Shown here: positions 1-9,135 of the stretch, piece after piece
How the letters are laid out: every line of letters starts with the position of its first letter
How positions within the stretch are numbered: position 1 is the stretch's first letter
The notes under the pieces: generated by a model
What the model saw: the letters and a program-made list of their open reading frames with translations, nothing else
What the model was told of the DNA's origin: nothing
The model's database searches: none
Program-made: the position numbers and the translations under genes
DNA from: Candidatus Peregrinibacteria bacterium CG11_big_fil_rev_8_21_14_0_20_46_8
GTDB lineage: Bacteria; Patescibacteriota; Gracilibacteria; UBA1369; UM-FILTER-53-11
Reading direction: 5' to 3'
Assembly: GCA_002796025.1 (NCBI GenBank)
Contig: PCVQ01000028.1
Coordinates: forward strand, 1-33,249
Length of the DNA stretch: 33,249 nt

Positions 1-96
1 CGGATTGATTTTCAGCAGCACTGCATTAGTGCGTACCGCGCTTGGCTGATTTACCTTGACCGAATTAAAAATCAACCGGCCGTGGTAGAGGAATAA
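1..96 (+). CDS. Possible C-terminal end of a CDS entering from the left edge (…AYRAWLIYLDRIKNQPAVVEE*)
   Basis: Frame +1 is open from base 1 to TAA at 94-96 with protein-like composition; would overlap the convergent SLH gene by about 32 bp. Confidence 0.3.
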   Translation, partial: RIDFQQHCISAYRAWLIYLDRIKNQPAVVEE

Positions 97-2707
97 CCAC
101 ATCTTCCCCTGGGTTAAGATTCTTCGGAAGCTCGATCAGTTTTTGTTCAGTCATGCTTTCCAAATCTGTCGCCTTGATTCTTCCCAATGATACGCTGTAG
201 AGCGTATTGCCGATGCGAATAATTCTCTTAATATCGTTCTCGGCATATTTTGTATATGGAATATCGCGCACATTTGTATCGGCATCGTAGTTACTAAGCT
301 TGCCGCGCAGCTGGAATCCATTTTCAAGATCTAAGTTGTAGACATAGGCGCCGCGGAAGGTAACTACTGGGTAGGGGAATACATCGGTGCGTTCTTGAAC
401 GGTAATTGGGAAGGCGAAGAGATTTCGTTCTTTGTCGTACATGAGCGCTTTATGGTTGCGAAGAAGTTCGCTGTCTGTGCCTGCCTCACCGATGAGTTCT
501 TTATGCAGTACCTTTGGACTACTTACATCAGTGACATCGAAGAGTGCGATTTTCATGCCTTGAATTTGTGTGAATGGAGCAGGTGCAATCGCTACGTCAT
601 CTGCCGGCTCGTCGACGAAGATAGCTGGCTCAATCCATCCTGGAAAATCGTCAACCTCGACGGTCTCTTTTCCAAATCCAATGACATGATTCTCATCATA
701 AGGATGAAGGTAATCGCTGAAGCCAGGAAGTTTTAGCTCTCCTAAAAGTGTAGGGTTTCGAGGATCGCTTAAATCAAATACAAAGAATGGATCGACCTGG
801 CGGAAGGTTACCATATAAGCTCGATCGCCAAGAAAGCGTACCGAAAAAATCTGCTCGCCGGCAGCAAGTGGTGCAGTTTGGCCAAGGATTTCGGCTAAAT
901 TATCGGGATTAACGGTAAAAATATAGTTGCCGGCGGGAACTTCATCCGTGTCGTGCCACTCGCGCACAGTCGTTGCAATGCGGAAGCTTTCGTCGGTTTC
1001 GTCCATGGAGAATTGATTGAGAATGTGACCGGGAACTGTTCCGCGTCCTGCAAATGCAAGATTATCTTGTGAGATATCGAACTTATATAAGAGAGTCGAT
1101 GGTTGTTCTACCGGCGGTGCCCAGACATCAAAGATCTCCGCTTGCGGCCGCACATAGCGGCTTGCTGCGATATATAAACTTTCTGTATTTGCATAGATGT
1201 TTTCTCCCGCGCCCATAATTACTTCTTTTTCGATATTTGCACTCGGATTTTCGAGGTCAATTTGCAGAACAGAGACAAAGTTTATTTGATCGTATTCAGG
1301 TACAAAACGAATATTGGAACATGTGGTGAGCGTCGATTCGGTCTCACTGGAAGAATCTACAACATGCGGCAAGAGATCTACGATATTTGTATTATCGACA
1401 CCATCTTCTGCAGTTGGATAGTAGTTCGGATAAAAATTGGTAACGAGAAAGAGACGGTTATTTATGCGGCGTGAAGAAACTTGGGTTCCGTCAAATGTAA
1501 GTGAGCGTGTGATATTTGGATTATTTTTATCGCTAATGTCGATAAGTTGTACCAATGTACGCGGTTTATAAATGCTAATAGGCCGTGAGAAATCGTGGAG
1601 TTTCCAATTTGTGCTATAGGATGGATGAATCGCAACGACTGTATTGTTTGTTACATAAAGATCGCTGAGTGATTCGTATCCAACATAAGTTGTTTCTCGT
1701 TCTTCATCAGTAATAAGCGGGAGTTCTGCGATTAATTCCATTTCGCCAGCCGGTGTTGCCTTTACAATTTTTAGACGTGCATTATTTGCTATATAGATGT
1801 ACTCGCCATCGGTTTTGATGATGTCCGCTTCATCTACACCGGCTACCTGAACATTCGTGTCGGTAAAATCTACGTCAGCTTCTTTATTTGCCGTTGGTGA
1901 CGGTGCAGCCTGCGGTGCCGTTGAGGCATCATCGCTGCTGCCATCGAAATCGGCGGCAGACTCTTCAAAAACAACTTGATCCCGGCCAAAAGCGCGCGAT
2001 TCTCCGAAGCCCTTTGATCTGCGATATGCAATATGTTCAAATTTTTCTTTGAGTTCGGCACACGATTCTAATAGGGGTGCTTCAGTATTTAGGTTTACAT
2101 AGCTTTTTGACGGCCTGGCATGATCTTCTTCATTGAGACGCCAGATAATTTCTGATGTTTCTGCACGGCTGAGCGGTTGAGAAATATGATCGAGAGAATT
2201 CGGCACTGCTTGTGCCTCAGTAAGATTTTCGATAAACGGGCGATACCAAGGATCGCGAGCGCCCGCGGCCGTCTTTTTTAATTTATAGGCACGGGTTAAA
2301 ATGGCACTCGCCTCGGCAAGGCTAATATTGTTCCCGGGGCGAAACGTTCCATCGGGGTGGCCTGCAACTAATCCCAGTTCTTTTGCCGAGCAAATAAAAC
2401 GTGCATACCATTGCTCTTGTACATCTTCAAAACAGTTTGCACCTTCCGGATTATCCTCTATTGACGCGATCACCATCGTAATAAATTCAGCTCGAGGGAT
2501 TGTTCTGTCGGGTGTAAAAGTTCCATTTGGATGTCCGGCGACAAATGCACGTTCCTTTAAATCTCCAATTGAACTTACAAAGGGATGATTTGTCGGTACG
2601 TCGGGGAAAGGTGAAGTATTGTTTTGTGCAGTAGCACTTCTTGCCGGCGCCAGAAGCGCAATAATAAGAAAAATCGGAAGTAAAGAACGTTTACAAAAAG
2701 CTTTCAT
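65..2707 (-). CDS. Secreted SLH-domain protein with C-terminal beta-propeller domain
   Basis: Signal peptide (MKAFCKRSLLPIFLIIALLAPARSATA); two SLH repeats (FPDVPTNHPFVSSIGDLKERAFVAGHPNGTFTPDRTIPRAEF; CFEDVQEQWYARFICSAKELGLVAGHPDGTFRPGNNISLAEA); long region resembling secreted Beta_propel proteins (VQVAGVDEADIIKTDGEYIY). Internal ATG at 2707 preferred over ORF start 2728. Confidence 0.85.
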   Translation of the reverse strand: MKAFCKRSLLPIFLIIALLAPARSATAQNNTSPFPDVPTNHPFVSSIGDLKERAFVAGHPNGTFTPDRTIPRAEFITMVIASIEDNPEGANCFEDVQEQWYARFICSAKELGLVAGHPDGTFRPGNNISLAEASAILTRAYKLKKTAAGARDPWYRPFIENLTEAQAVPNSLDHISQPLSRAETSEIIWRLNEEDHARPSKSYVNLNTEAPLLESCAELKEKFEHIAYRRSKGFGESRAFGRDQVVFEESAADFDGSSDDASTAPQAAPSPTANKEADVDFTDTNVQVAGVDEADIIKTDGEYIYIANNARLKIVKATPAGEMELIAELPLITDEERETTYVGYESLSDLYVTNNTVVAIHPSYSTNWKLHDFSRPISIYKPRTLVQLIDISDKNNPNITRSLTFDGTQVSSRRINNRLFLVTNFYPNYYPTAEDGVDNTNIVDLLPHVVDSSSETESTLTTCSNIRFVPEYDQINFVSVLQIDLENPSANIEKEVIMGAGENIYANTESLYIAASRYVRPQAEIFDVWAPPVEQPSTLLYKFDISQDNLAFAGRGTVPGHILNQFSMDETDESFRIATTVREWHDTDEVPAGNYIFTVNPDNLAEILGQTAPLAAGEQIFSVRFLGDRAYMVTFRQVDPFFVFDLSDPRNPTLLGELKLPGFSDYLHPYDENHVIGFGKETVEVDDFPGWIEPAIFVDEPADDVAIAPAPFTQIQGMKIALFDVTDVSSPKVLHKELIGEAGTDSELLRNHKALMYDKERNLFAFPITVQERTDVFPYPVVTFRGAYVYNLDLENGFQLRGKLSNYDADTNVRDIPYTKYAENDIKRIIRIGNTLYSVSLGRIKATDLESMTEQKLIELPKNLNPGEDVVIPLPRPVDF

Positions 2708-2757
2708 AATATAAAGGTTAAGAGTCATTGATTTAGAACGGCAAAATCGCAGATTAG

Positions 2758-3552
2758 TTACGATTTAATATACATACTCGCAAGAAAGAGTATCAATGAG
2801 AGAACTACAATGCTTCCTCCGCTGGCAATGTCGAGATAGTATGACGAGAAAAGTCCTCCTATCACTGAAAAAAGTGAAAAGCCGACGGCAAGTGAGAGTG
2901 TTCGTTTAAAGCTAAGCCCGTACTGCATCGCAGTAATTACGGGAATAACCATGAGCGCTCCAATGAGCAAGACGCCGACTATACGCATTGCCAACGAAAT
3001 AGTGACTGCTGCAAGCACCACAAGTAAAGTGTTGATAAGCGTTGTTTTAATACCGCTCGCTCTGGCGAGTTCTACATCGAGTGCGACAAAAAAGAACTCT
3101 TTATATAGGACAATTATGGTTATAAAGACGGTAATGCCGAGAATTAAAATTGTAGTGATGTCCTGTGTGCTTACAGTTGTGATGCTGCCGAACAAAAAAC
3201 TAAAGAGGTCGACATTAAAGCCCTGAGCAATGCTGATAAGTACCACCGAAATCGCAAGACTGCCCGAAAGGAAGAGTGCCAGTACCGATTCTCCGAATAT
3301 TTTTCCCCGTTCGCGGATCCGTTCTATTCCAAGGCCGGCAAGAACGGAGGTGATAATTGCAGTGATGACTGGAGGGGTATTTATGAGCATGCTAATGGCA
3401 ATGCCCGCAAGTGCAACATGTGCGAGTGTATCTGCCATGAGTGAGTAGCGGCGCACTACAAGAAAAGTTCCGATCATTGGAGCAATGATGCCGATGATCG
3501 TGCCTGCTACAAAGGCGCGAACCATAAAATCATATTGGAAAATTTCAAACAT
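2758..3552 (-). CDS. ABC-3 family metal (Zn/Mn) transporter permease
   Basis: Multi-TM protein with typical ABC-3 sequence (FVAGTIIGIIAPMIGTFLVVRRYSLMADTLAHVALAGIA). Confidence 0.85.
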   Translation of the reverse strand: MFEIFQYDFMVRAFVAGTIIGIIAPMIGTFLVVRRYSLMADTLAHVALAGIAISMLINTPPVITAIITSVLAGLGIERIRERGKIFGESVLALFLSGSLAISVVLISIAQGFNVDLFSFLFGSITTVSTQDITTILILGITVFITIIVLYKEFFFVALDVELARASGIKTTLINTLLVVLAAVTISLAMRIVGVLLIGALMVIPVITAMQYGLSFKRTLSLAVGFSLFSVIGGLFSSYYLDIASGGSIVVLSLILFLASMYIKS

Positions 3553-3557
3553 ACTGT

Positions 3558-4331
3558 TTAGTGGTCATGAAGAAGAAAGCTTACATTTTTCCCGTAAATC
3601 TTTTTAAGATTTGCTTCTGTTAAAAAGCTCTTTGGAGGTCCGTGTGAAATCAGTGTGCGGTTTAGGCACATTACCGAGCTGGCTTCGTGTGCAATTACAT
3701 CGATATCGTGCGAAACAAAGAGAATTGTGAGCCCATAGGTTTTATTGAGATCGGTTATAAATGAATAAAATTTTTCTTGGGCCGAGATGTCTACGCCAAC
3801 GGTCGGTTCATCCAGAATGAGAATTTTCGGCTCTCCGGCAAGCGCGCGTGCAATAAAAACACGCTGGCGTTGGCCGCCCGAAAGTTGGCCAATTCGTTTA
3901 TTTCGCAGCTTCTCGATCCCCGCAATTTTAATGGCACTTTCGACGGCACGATCGTCACTGGGCTGAAAATTTTTGAGAATACCGATTCGTGCAATGCGGC
4001 CGGTGCGAACAACTTCTTCTACGGTAGCGGGAAATGCACTGCCGCCGTGCGCAATTTTTTGTGGCACATAGCCGAGTACGGATTGATTTTTAAATTTTTC
4101 GAGCGGTGTTCCGAAAATGCGCACCTCACCAAAAGAGGGCTGAATTAAGCCGAGAAGGATTTTAATGAGTGTTGTTTTTCCGCCTCCATTCGGTCCTATA
4201 ATGCCTAAATATTCTCCGGCCCCAATGGCAAATGAGACGTTCTCTATAACCGGTGTATCATTGTATTGAAAATTGATGTTTATCGCTTCTATTGCGGGGG
4301 CCTTTTTTTTCTCTTTCAATTTATCTTTCAT
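3558..4331 (-). CDS. Metal ABC transporter ATP-binding protein (ZnuC/MntB-like)
   Basis: Walker A GPNGGGKTT, signature LSGGQRQRV, Walker B ILILDEP; directly upstream of the ABC-3 permease. ATG at 4331 chosen over TTG at 4343. Confidence 0.87.
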   Translation of the reverse strand: MKDKLKEKKKAPAIEAININFQYNDTPVIENVSFAIGAGEYLGIIGPNGGGKTTLIKILLGLIQPSFGEVRIFGTPLEKFKNQSVLGYVPQKIAHGGSAFPATVEEVVRTGRIARIGILKNFQPSDDRAVESAIKIAGIEKLRNKRIGQLSGGQRQRVFIARALAGEPKILILDEPTVGVDISAQEKFYSFITDLNKTYGLTILFVSHDIDVIAHEASSVMCLNRTLISHGPPKSFLTEANLKKIYGKNVSFLLHDH

Positions 4332-4365
4332 AAGTTGGGTCAATTAATCTTAGCACGGCTTTATA

Positions 4366-4394
4366 TTGGGCAGCCAGGGCTTTTTTGGTATACT
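4366..4394 (+). promoter_or_regulatory. Predicted promoter TTGGGC-17-TATACT, 8 nt before trhO ATG
   Basis: -35-like 4366-4371, -10-like 4389-4394, spacer 17. Confidence 0.5.
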
Positions 4395-4402
4395 CAAGCC
4401 CG

Positions 4403-5431
4403 ATGAAGCAATTGCGCAATATCTATTCTCCTGAGGAGTGTCGGCGGCGTTTAGCAGCTGAAACATTCGAACGTACTACCATTTCTTTTTATCGCTATGT
4501 AAAGATTGAGCAGCCGGCTGTACTACGCGATGAGCTTTATAGAGAGTGGAGCGAACTTGGGGTGCTCGGTCGTATTTATCTTGCAGAAGAGGGAATTAAT
4601 GCGCAGTTTTCTGTGCCTACGCATAATCTCAAAAAATTCCGTGAAAGTTTGGAATCGCGCGGAATTTTTAGACAAATGCCGTTTAAAATTGGATTAGAGC
4701 AGCGCGAATCTTTTATTAAATTGACTATAAAAGTAAAAAAACAAATTGTAGCTGATGGACTGCAGCCCGATGATTACGATGTAACAAATGTTGGCAAGCA
4801 TCTTGAACCAGAAGAGTTCAATAAAGCTTTGGAAGAAGGTGCAGTAGTCGTTGATATGCGCAATCATTACGAAAGCCGCATCGGACGCTTTGAGGGCGCG
4901 GTTTGTCCGGATAGTGACACCTTCAAAGATGAGCTGCCAATCGTGCGCGACTATTTAAAGGGCAAAGAGGATAAGAAGATTTTGTTGTACTGCACGGGAG
5001 GAATTCGTTGCGAGAAGGCAAGTAGTTATTTGAAGCATTGCGGCTTTAAAGATGTGAATCAGCTCTATGGCGGAATTATTAATTACGCGAAAGAAGTTGA
5101 GGAAAAGGGATTGGAGTCGAAATTTGTCGGGAAGAATTTTGTCTTTGATAATAGGATTGCGGAAAAAATTACCGACGATGTGCTGACTGAGTGCGATCAA
5201 TGCGGCGAAAGTTGTGATATTTATGTGAACTGCAAGAATGCGATTTGTAATCTGCTCTTTATCCAGTGTGAAAAGTGTGGTGAAAAGATGATGAACTGTT
5301 GCAGCGAACAGTGCAAAAAGATTGCGCTAATGCCGATTGAACAACAAAGAAAACTGCGCAAACAACAGGGCGAAACAAATCATGCGCTCTTTGTGCAGCG
5401 CCAGCGGCCGCGATTGCGACCGAGATTGTGA
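4403..5431 (+). CDS. trhO: tRNA uridine(34) hydroxylase, rhodanese family
   Basis: YceA/TrhO architecture; rhodanese loop CTGGIRC; Cys-rich C-terminus; ends in TGA. Confidence 0.88.
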   Translation: MKQLRNIYSPEECRRRLAAETFERTTISFYRYVKIEQPAVLRDELYREWSELGVLGRIYLAEEGINAQFSVPTHNLKKFRESLESRGIFRQMPFKIGLEQRESFIKLTIKVKKQIVADGLQPDDYDVTNVGKHLEPEEFNKALEEGAVVVDMRNHYESRIGRFEGAVCPDSDTFKDELPIVRDYLKGKEDKKILLYCTGGIRCEKASSYLKHCGFKDVNQLYGGIINYAKEVEEKGLESKFVGKNFVFDNRIAEKITDDVLTECDQCGESCDIYVNCKNAICNLLFIQCEKCGEKMMNCCSEQCKKIALMPIEQQRKLRKQQGETNHALFVQRQRPRLRPRL

Positions 5432-5497
5432 TCTATGCTACAAAACTGTACTCGTGGCTTAATTTAAAGCGCGCAGAAATTGATACAATGCAACTCT

Positions 5498-6520
5498 ATG
5501 AAGTTAAGAATAGTGATTTTGGGAGTTATGTTTATCGTTGTAACAGGTTGTAGCGTGAGTGAAACGCCTTCTGGGCCGGTAGTAAACGACAATGGAAATG
5601 AGGCGCCGTCGAGTGCAGAGCGGAAAATTCAGATAACTAACGGCGTCAAACATCTTGTTCCGCTTGAGAAAATTTTGAGTGGCGGCCCGCCTAAAGACGG
5701 CATTCCCTCTATTGATAATCCTCAATTTGAGAGCGTTACAGACGCAGATACGTATTTAAATGATGCGGGGCTCGGCATTGCAGTTTCGTTCAATGGAATT
5801 GACCGCTTTTACCCAAATCAAATTTTAAATTGGCACGAGATTGTAAATGATGAAATTGGCGATCAGCCTTTGCTCGTTACCTACTGTCCATTATGCGGAA
5901 CCGGAATTGTTTTTGATCCTGTCATTGAGGGGAAACGAGTCGAGTTCGGTACCTCCGGCAAGTTATTTAATTCAAATTTAGTCATGTACGACCGCGAGAC
6001 CGATTCGTATTGGAGTCAGATTTTGGGGCAAGCAGTTGTGGGCCCGCGCACCGGAATGAAATTACAACTTCTGCCGCATCAGAATGTGCAGTGGAAAGAT
6101 TGGAAGGCGGCGCATCCAAATGGGCAGGTTTTATCTCGCGACACCGGGCATAGCCGCAACTATACGCGCAGCCCGTACGGTGACTACGAAAATAACCGGG
6201 AAATTTTCTTTCCAGTGGATTTTGAAAGCGATGAGTATCATCCAAAGGCCCCGGGATGGGGGTTAGAGATTAATGGAGAGCATAAGATTTATCTTCTCGA
6301 AGAGCTCGATAAAGCTGCTGCGAATGAGGACGAAGACGATGTTGAATTTATAGATTTAAGTTTTGGACCAAATGGTATGAAGATTACATATGATCCCGAC
6401 ACAAGAGCTGTGCAGTTTTTTGACGCTGCCACTGGTGAAGAGATAATCGGCTCATTTGGATTTTGGTTTTCGTGGTATTCTGTGCATCCTGATACTAAAG
6501 TATTTACTCCCGAACTATGA
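5498..6520 (+). CDS. DUF3179-family lipoprotein
   Basis: Lipobox VVTGC; PLLVTYCPLCGTGIVFDP and FGTSGKLFNSNLVMYDRETDSYWSQ motifs typical of DUF3179. Confidence 0.87.
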   Translation: MKLRIVILGVMFIVVTGCSVSETPSGPVVNDNGNEAPSSAERKIQITNGVKHLVPLEKILSGGPPKDGIPSIDNPQFESVTDADTYLNDAGLGIAVSFNGIDRFYPNQILNWHEIVNDEIGDQPLLVTYCPLCGTGIVFDPVIEGKRVEFGTSGKLFNSNLVMYDRETDSYWSQILGQAVVGPRTGMKLQLLPHQNVQWKDWKAAHPNGQVLSRDTGHSRNYTRSPYGDYENNREIFFPVDFESDEYHPKAPGWGLEINGEHKIYLLEELDKAAANEDEDDVEFIDLSFGPNGMKITYDPDTRAVQFFDAATGEEIIGSFGFWFSWYSVHPDTKVFTPEL

Positions 6521-7113
6521 AACGATTTTTTAATAAGCTCGCTGCGGCTCAAACCCCCGCCGAGGCGCGGATTTTGAGCCTTGCTGGGCGCTCGCGCCGT
6601 GCGCTCGCAGTAATTATTCTTGCTACAGTATTGTCTCTGAGCGCTTGCGCACCGACGGGAGACAATCAGGACAGCTCTCAAGAAAAACCGCTAGTTGGTT
6701 TTACCGCGCCCGATTTTACCCTGCAAACATACGATGGCCGCGAAGTTTCACTTTCGGATTTTCGTGGAGAAAAGCCGGTCATGCTGAATTTTTGGGCGGG
6801 ATGGTGCCCCTTTTGTTTAGCGGAGATGCCGGCAATGGCGCTCATTCAAGAAGAATTTGGAGATGAAGTAGCTGTGATTGCCGTTAATCGTGGGCAAAAA
6901 TTAGAAACTGCAAAAAAATTTACCGACGATTTAAATGTTACCGATGCATTTACTATTGTCCTCGATCCGGACGATAGGCAGTTCCCAAAGTATCAGGGAA
7001 TTGCCATGCCCATGACGTTTTTTATTGGCCGTGATGGCGTGATTGTAGATAAGCATTTTGGCCCTTTGGAATCAAAAGATATGCGCGAGCGATTAAAGCC
7101 GCTTGTGGAATAA
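6517..7113 (+). CDS. TlpA/ResA-like thioredoxin-fold lipoprotein
   Basis: APDFTLQTYDGREVSLSDFRGEKPVMLNFWAGWCPFC; lipobox LSAC; 4-bp overlap with DUF3179 gene (ATGA). Confidence 0.88.
   Translation: MKRFFNKLAAAQTPAEARILSLAGRSRRALAVIILATVLSLSACAPTGDNQDSSQEKPLVGFTAPDFTLQTYDGREVSLSDFRGEKPVMLNFWAGWCPFCLAEMPAMALIQEEFGDEVAVIAVNRGQKLETAKKFTDDLNVTDAFTIVLDPDDRQFPKYQGIAMPMTFFIGRDGVIVDKHFGPLESKDMRERLKPLVE
6546..6580. repeat. GC-rich inverted repeat inside the TlpA N-terminal coding region
   Basis: GGCTCAAA (6546-6553) … TTTGAGCC (6573-6580), perfect 8-bp arms. Confidence 0.7.
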
Positions 7114-7132
7114 ACTCATAATATACTTCACT

Positions 7133-7810
7133 ATGCGTCCCAAATATTGGTATCTACAACAAGTGAATCTCTTTGAAGGCATGACGCCCGATGAATTGCA
7201 GCGCCTGGCTGAAGATATTATTGATAGAAGCTGGGAAAAGCGGGAGATGATTTATACGCCGGATGACGAGCTCGATAAGGTTTATATTATTAAGGAAGGT
7301 GAGGTGACGCTGTATCGCGTGCACGATGACAAGCGTATTATTATCGATGTTTTGAAGCCCGGTGCAGTCTTTGGAAATATCGCTTTTGTAAAAGATACGC
7401 AGCACGGACATTTTGCAGAGGTTTCTCAGCGCGCGTATTTGTGTGCAATTTCAAAACGCGATTTTTTAAAGATTTTTCAGGCACGGCCCGAGCTTGCAAT
7501 GAGGCTGCTCAGGATGTTGGCGGAGCGTATTAGTGAGTATGAAGATAAAATTCAGGCGCTTTCCCTATTTGATGCAAAGGCGCGCGTTCTCCAGCAAATT
7601 CAGCATATTGCTGCAAAGGATCGGAAGAGTGTTTTGCCGCCGATTTTGCGGCGCAAGAGCAAGCTGACGCACGAAAAATTGGCCGAAATGACGGGCTTAA
7701 CGCGGGTAACGGTAACCCGCTCAATTCATGAATTGGTCGGGGAGGGGAAGCTAGCAGTCGAGGGACGAGAAATTAGAATGATCGACGGCGCAGGAATGGA
7801 CACAGTTTAG
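7133..7810 (+). CDS. Crp/Fnr family transcriptional regulator
   Basis: Cyclic-nucleotide-binding-like domain then HTH LTHEKLAEMTGLTRVTVTRSIHEL; start at ATG 7133. Confidence 0.85.
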   Translation: MRPKYWYLQQVNLFEGMTPDELQRLAEDIIDRSWEKREMIYTPDDELDKVYIIKEGEVTLYRVHDDKRIIIDVLKPGAVFGNIAFVKDTQHGHFAEVSQRAYLCAISKRDFLKIFQARPELAMRLLRMLAERISEYEDKIQALSLFDAKARVLQQIQHIAAKDRKSVLPPILRRKSKLTHEKLAEMTGLTRVTVTRSIHELVGEGKLAVEGREIRMIDGAGMDTV

Positions 7811-7824
7811 AGATATAGTTTTAT

Positions 7825-7840
7825 ATGTTCACGGGAACAT
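7825..7840. promoter_or_regulatory. Palindromic operator candidate ATGTTC-N4-GAACAT
   Basis: Perfect 6-bp arms, directly upstream of TATACAAT (7843-7850) and the glutaredoxin-like gene. Confidence 0.5.
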
Positions 7841-7861
7841 TTTATACAATAACAGTCTACT

Positions 7862-8119
7862 ATGAAAACGATTACTATCTATAAAACCCCCACCTGCGGT
7901 TTTTGTAAAATGCTTAAGGCATTTTTAGATTCGCAAAGTATTGAATATGTTCAGCGCGATGTAGTTGAGAGCAGTGATGCTCGCGATGATCTCTTCGAGC
8001 TGGTCCCGGGCAATATGAGCGTGCCGGTAATTGTTTTGAATAAAGGAAAAAAAGACCAAGAGATATTAATTGGATTTGATCAGGAAAAGTTAGAAGCTGC
8101 TCTTGGCCTGGATGGATAA
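7862..8119 (+). CDS. Glutaredoxin-family protein
   Basis: TPTCGFCKMLKAFLDSQSIEYVQRDV; later VPVIV. Confidence 0.85.
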   Translation: MKTITIYKTPTCGFCKMLKAFLDSQSIEYVQRDVVESSDARDDLFELVPGNMSVPVIVLNKGKKDQEILIGFDQEKLEAALGLDG

Positions 8120-8174
8120 TGCATATTTGGAGTTCACAAGATAGCCGTTGTCAAAATGATGCAGATTGTTTTGT

Positions 8175-9023
8175 TTACTGAGCTCCATTGTTTTTTTTCT
8201 GGAGTTTCAGAATAGTAGGAATGTCTTCAGGACATGTATCAATTAAGCGATCCGAAATGCATGTAGGAATTGCGCGTGCTCTTTCGAGCAAACGAGGAGG
8301 AAGGGGATTTGGGTTCGCAGCGTTCCTGGCAATTAGTGACTCGCATAAGTTTCTAAGTGCAATACGTGTTTTAAATTTAAGATACGGCATGTCTCTGCCG
8401 GATTCGGCAAATTGTGCTATCGCTCCGATTGCATGCGCCGCTTCATTTAAAAATGAATAAAAAAAATCGCGCTGCGATGCATGATACTCAGTATTTGATT
8501 CGCCAGCTGCAGCCTGAATTTCTTCTTTTAAATAGAGCTGTGCTAGCTCAAAAAACAGTACTGCCCGGTATTCAGGATTTTCCCAGCTTCTGGCGCGTAC
8601 GTATGCCTCTTTTTCTTTTTGTGCGACTTGGTATGTTTCCTGCTTTTCGACCAAACGACGGTTACTGAACTTTCTCCGCGCTTTTTTGAGTTCATTTTGT
8701 ATAAGCGTTTTTAGCCTTTTGTTTTTTTGATCGTTGCGCAGAACGGCATCAACGATTGTGTCGATTTCTTTGCATAGGTGTGATCGTTGTGTTTGCGTCA
8801 CAATAGGTAGTCTTGAACTGAAATCGGTATGCCGCCGGATACAATTTTTTAAATCTTGTTGGAGTGCCCGTACATCTTTTTCAACCCCACGGAAAAGAGA
8901 CCTTTCCATTTGTTCTTCGAGACGCTCAAGGAGATGTCCGCAACGCCTCTCGACATGTTCACATAATTCATCGGCCGTAATTTCTTCAACCTCGAATATG
9001 CTGCTGGGTTCAGAAAATGCCAT
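8175..9023 (-). CDS. Hypothetical alpha-helical / coiled-coil protein
   Basis: 282-aa uninterrupted ORF with charged helical composition; no family recognised. Confidence 0.65.
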   Translation of the reverse strand: MAFSEPSSIFEVEEITADELCEHVERRCGHLLERLEEQMERSLFRGVEKDVRALQQDLKNCIRRHTDFSSRLPIVTQTQRSHLCKEIDTIVDAVLRNDQKNKRLKTLIQNELKKARRKFSNRRLVEKQETYQVAQKEKEAYVRARSWENPEYRAVLFFELAQLYLKEEIQAAAGESNTEYHASQRDFFYSFLNEAAHAIGAIAQFAESGRDMPYLKFKTRIALRNLCESLIARNAANPNPLPPRLLERARAIPTCISDRLIDTCPEDIPTILKLQKKNNGAQ

Positions 9024-9135
9024 ACGAATGTATAAAGGTGTATTTTTGTATCATAAAAAGGCGGGTTTGCCAAGGCTTGTCTTTTTGGCGTGGTGTAGTG
9101 TCGGCCGCAATTCGAGAATTTAGATCAATATGGGC

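Noticed and set aside
395-1474. ORFs 395..736 and 1262..1474 on + strand and many similar short ORFs in the track
   Set aside because: Antisense shadows within well-supported coding genes; no start context or protein-family character.
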